A DNA stretch of 5,982 nucleotides from the NCBI GenBank assembly GCA_946403565.1, contig CAMJAJ010000091.1, forward strand, positions 1 to 5,982, read 5' to 3'. The notes beneath the pieces were generated by a model, which saw only the letters and a program-made list of their open reading frames with translations, made no database searches and was not told the origin of the DNA. Of this stretch, positions 4,564 to 5,982 are shown in pieces. Origin of the DNA: an uncultured Treponema sp. (GTDB lineage Bacteria; Spirochaetota; Spirochaetia; Treponematales; Treponemataceae). Within the stretch, counting starts at the first letter, position 1. Each line of letters starts with the position of its first letter. The translations under genes were made by a program, and so were the position numbers.

Positions 4564-5799
4564 CTACTTATGCTGGCGGAAGATCCAGTCCCGGATGCCT
4601 TCGATCTCGTAGGCCTGGCTCCAGGTCCAGGGATGGTTGCCGCCTTCGAACACGCCGCAGTTTATGGGGGCCTTCTGTGCCACCATGGTGTTCACGGCGC
4701 TTTCGGACTGCCGGGCCTCTGCTCCGGCCCGCCACTTGCCGTAGGCCACCTTGCAGCCCGCCGTCTCCCAGGTGTCGGTGAGCAGGTTGGCGCGGGAATA
4801 TGCGCCGTGGTCGCCCTCGCTCACCTGGAGCCATATCTTCTGGCCCGAAAGCTTGGTGGGGTTGGCCACCTGCTTCTGCGGGGCCACGACCATGGAGGCC
4901 GCGAACAGCTCGGGGTAGTTCTCGCTGAGCGTCAAGATGGCGTTCGCGCCCTGCGCCTGGCCCACGCCGTAGATCCTGGTCCGGTCGACGCGGTAGCTCT
5001 TGCAGATGTCGTCGATCAGCGTCTTTATGGCGGCCAGTCCCGGGGTCATGCTGCCTTCCTCCGTCACCAGGGGGCCGTAGGCAAGCTCGTTGTCGAGCGT
5101 GTACTGCACCGCGATGACGATGCACTTGTGCTTGGACTGCTCCTGCTTGGTCGCCCAGACGGTCGCGCCCCGGCCCTGCAAGAGGGCGGCCTTGGCGGTG
5201 TTCGTGTTCACGTGGGCGTCCGGGACAAAGACGACGAGCGGGTAGTTCCAGCCGGACGTGTACTGGTCGGGCTGGTAGATGTTGTAGCGGAGCTTGAGCC
5301 CGGAGCTGTTGTCCATCGTGCTCTTCTCATAGAACTTCTCGACGATATCCGGCCGCGCGAACTTGGGCGTTATCATGCTGTAGGAGCCGACGTAGCGGAT
5401 CTTGGAGTTTGAGGAGGAGACCTCTCCGGTCTGCGTCACGGTCAGCTGGGTCTCGTAGGGCAGGTCCTCCAGCGAGTTCCAGTCCGGCTCTGCCAGCAGC
5501 TTGTTGGTGCAGTCCAGGTGGAGCGTGACGTTCTTGCCGTTCACCGACACGGACTGTATCACGCGGCCCTCGATCCGGTAGTCGTCGGGGCTGACGGATT
5601 CTTCCAGGATTTTCTTTGAATAGCTCAGCGTGATGGAGGAAGCCTTGAGCCCGTCCTCGAACAGGTCCGACGCGACGGACACCTCCTCGATGCCCTCGTT
5701 TGCGGGAATCTCCTTTACGGACGCGGCCGAAGCGGACATGCACAGGGCGGCCAGTAGGGCAATCCCTGTCAAAAGCGATTTCGTTTCAAAGCACTTCAT
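4564..5799 (-). CDS. Secreted esterase/peptidase-like alpha/beta-hydrolase with Ig-like N-terminal domain; nucleophile serine replaced by alanine
   Basis: The 411-residue product has a signal peptide (hydrophobic core about 9-22, likely cleavage after ASA at 25; Cys20 is not in a lipobox). Residues about 37-145 are beta-rich (ITLSYSKKI, GRVIQSVSVNGKNVTLHL), like the Ig-like domain in front of some secreted esterases. The alpha/beta-hydrolase core follows: LRYNIYQPDQY (170-180), YPLVVFVPDA (186-195), a helix with TLIDDICKSYRVDRTRIYGVG, and the elbow GQAQG (280-284). Relatives with PHB-depolymerase or prolyl-oligopeptidase-like folds usually read GQSxG there, with Ser as nucleophile; here it is Ala282. 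The acid candidate Asp330 (SEGD) and His389 (NHPWTW) remain, as does the C-terminal YEIEGIRDWIF. The reading frame is intact, so this is likely a folded but catalytically altered protein, perhaps a binding protein. Substrate unknown. The start is backed by AAAGGAGG ten bases upstream. Monocistronic with its own promoter. Confidence 0.82.
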   Translation of the reverse strand: MKCFETKSLLTGIALLAALCMSASAASVKEIPANEGIEEVSVASDLFEDGLKASSITLSYSKKILEESVSPDDYRIEGRVIQSVSVNGKNVTLHLDCTNKLLAEPDWNSLEDLPYETQLTVTQTGEVSSSNSKIRYVGSYSMITPKFARPDIVEKFYEKSTMDNSSGLKLRYNIYQPDQYTSGWNYPLVVFVPDAHVNTNTAKAALLQGRGATVWATKQEQSKHKCIVIAVQYTLDNELAYGPLVTEEGSMTPGLAAIKTLIDDICKSYRVDRTRIYGVGQAQGANAILTLSENYPELFAASMVVAPQKQVANPTKLSGQKIWLQVSEGDHGAYSRANLLTDTWETAGCKVAYGKWRAGAEARQSESAVNTMVAQKAPINCGVFEGGNHPWTWSQAYEIEGIRDWIFRQHK

Positions 5800-5809
5800 G
5801 GTATACGTT

Positions 5810-5817
5810 CCTCCTTT
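5810..5817 (-). promoter_or_regulatory. Ribosome binding site of the secreted hydrolase gene
   Basis: On the minus strand AAAGGAGG ends ten bases before the ATG at 5799. The spacing is slightly long but the match is strong. It selects this start over the internal Met at residue 21, which would remove most of the signal peptide. Confidence 0.75.
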
Positions 5818-5853
5818 AGTAATAATCGAGATTTAGAAGCACAAACCTTAATT

Positions 5854-5882
5854 ACTATAAACAATAACTCTTGATTTGGTAA
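5854..5882 (-). promoter_or_regulatory. Predicted promoter of the secreted hydrolase gene
   Basis: On the minus strand TTACCA (5882-5877) and TATAGT (5859-5854) are 17 bases apart, matching sigma-70 consensus at 4/6 and 5/6. Transcription would start near 5847, giving a leader of about 48 nt that includes the ribosome site. The region 5815-5882 is AT-rich relative to its surroundings. Confidence 0.55.
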
Positions 5883-5915
5883 CGGAATGGAGGTTTTCAG
5901 GCTGCATTTTGGGTT

Positions 5916-5948
5916 CCAAGGGGCGGAGCAAGGCTTAATTCCCCTTGG
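5916..5948. repeat. Perfect 8-bp inverted repeat near the right edge, REP-like or terminator-like
   Basis: CCAAGGGG (5916-5923) and CCCCTTGG (5941-5948) are perfect inverted copies around a 17-base loop. The left arm continues as CGGAGC, and an alternative pairing uses CAAGG in the loop. No T tract follows on either strand, so a classic intrinsic terminator is not supported. The remainder, 5949-5982, is a G-rich + strand stretch with no recognised gene. Confidence 0.4.
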
Positions 5949-5982
5949 TCGTGCCGGGAAAAGGTGGGGTTGTAGGGGAGGG

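Noticed and set aside
4546..5412. 288-residue + strand ORF opposite the secreted hydrolase gene
   Set aside because: It mirrors the codon pattern of the minus-strand gene and is Val/Gly/Leu/Arg/His-rich with no motif; GC-rich genes often give such antisense frames.
5887..5982. Open frame from an ATG to the right edge on the + strand
   Set aside because: Only 32 codons, no ribosome site, Gly/Arg-rich product spanning the palindrome, and it overlaps the promoter region of the minus-strand gene.
5935..5982. Possible C-terminal tail of a minus-strand gene entering from the right
   Set aside because: Several frames are open over this short stretch and none gives a recognisable protein end, so no choice can be supported.

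Overview
The window carries a four-gene polar amino-acid ABC importer operon on the + strand, flanked by three minus-strand genes: the first codons of a histidinol-phosphate aminotransferase (hisC) at the left edge, a class-I amidotransferase-fold peptidase C26 (gamma-glutamyl hydrolase type), and a secreted alpha/beta-hydrolase whose nucleophile position is alanine. The organism cannot be named from the sequence. The DNA is moderately GC-rich. The importer's binding protein and the hydrolase have plain signal peptides without a lipobox, which suggests a periplasm and an outer membrane. Sigma-70-like promoters and strong AGGAGG-type ribosome sites are present. An amino-acid-using anaerobe such as a Synergistota or Negativicutes member would fit, but this is a low-confidence guess.

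Layout. Positions 1-55 (-) are the hisC start. Positions 56-335 are a divergent intergenic region with a minus promoter placed so that hisC mRNA would begin at its own ATG, and a strong plus promoter followed by AT-rich dyads for the importer. Positions 336-3626 (+) are binding protein, permease, permease, ATPase, with a 137-nt structured gap after the binding protein and tight coupling in the rest (ATGA overlap, then a 2-nt gap). Positions 3627-3727 are a short convergent spacer built of degenerate GTCTG-headed repeats. Positions 3728-4426 (-) are the C26 hydrolase, with a promoter almost abutting its ATG. Positions 4427-4563 hold that promoter and a long imperfect hairpin that probably terminates the next gene. 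Positions 4564-5799 (-) are the secreted hydrolase-fold protein. Positions 5800-5982 hold its ribosome site, promoter and an 8-bp palindrome.

How the parts fit. The importer resembles the GluBCD-A glutamate family: a periplasmic binding protein delivers glutamate or a similar amino acid to a permease heterodimer driven by a cytoplasmic ATPase. The C26 enzyme would cleave gamma-glutamyl amides and so could also supply glutamate, but it has its own promoter and opposite orientation, so a shared pathway is only a suggestion. HisC uses glutamate as amino donor, again only a loose link. I found no mobile element, RNA gene, CRISPR array or clear new multi-gene system. The most notable observations are the likely pseudoenzyme, two genes that appear to be leaderless or nearly so, and the dyads at the importer's transcription start.
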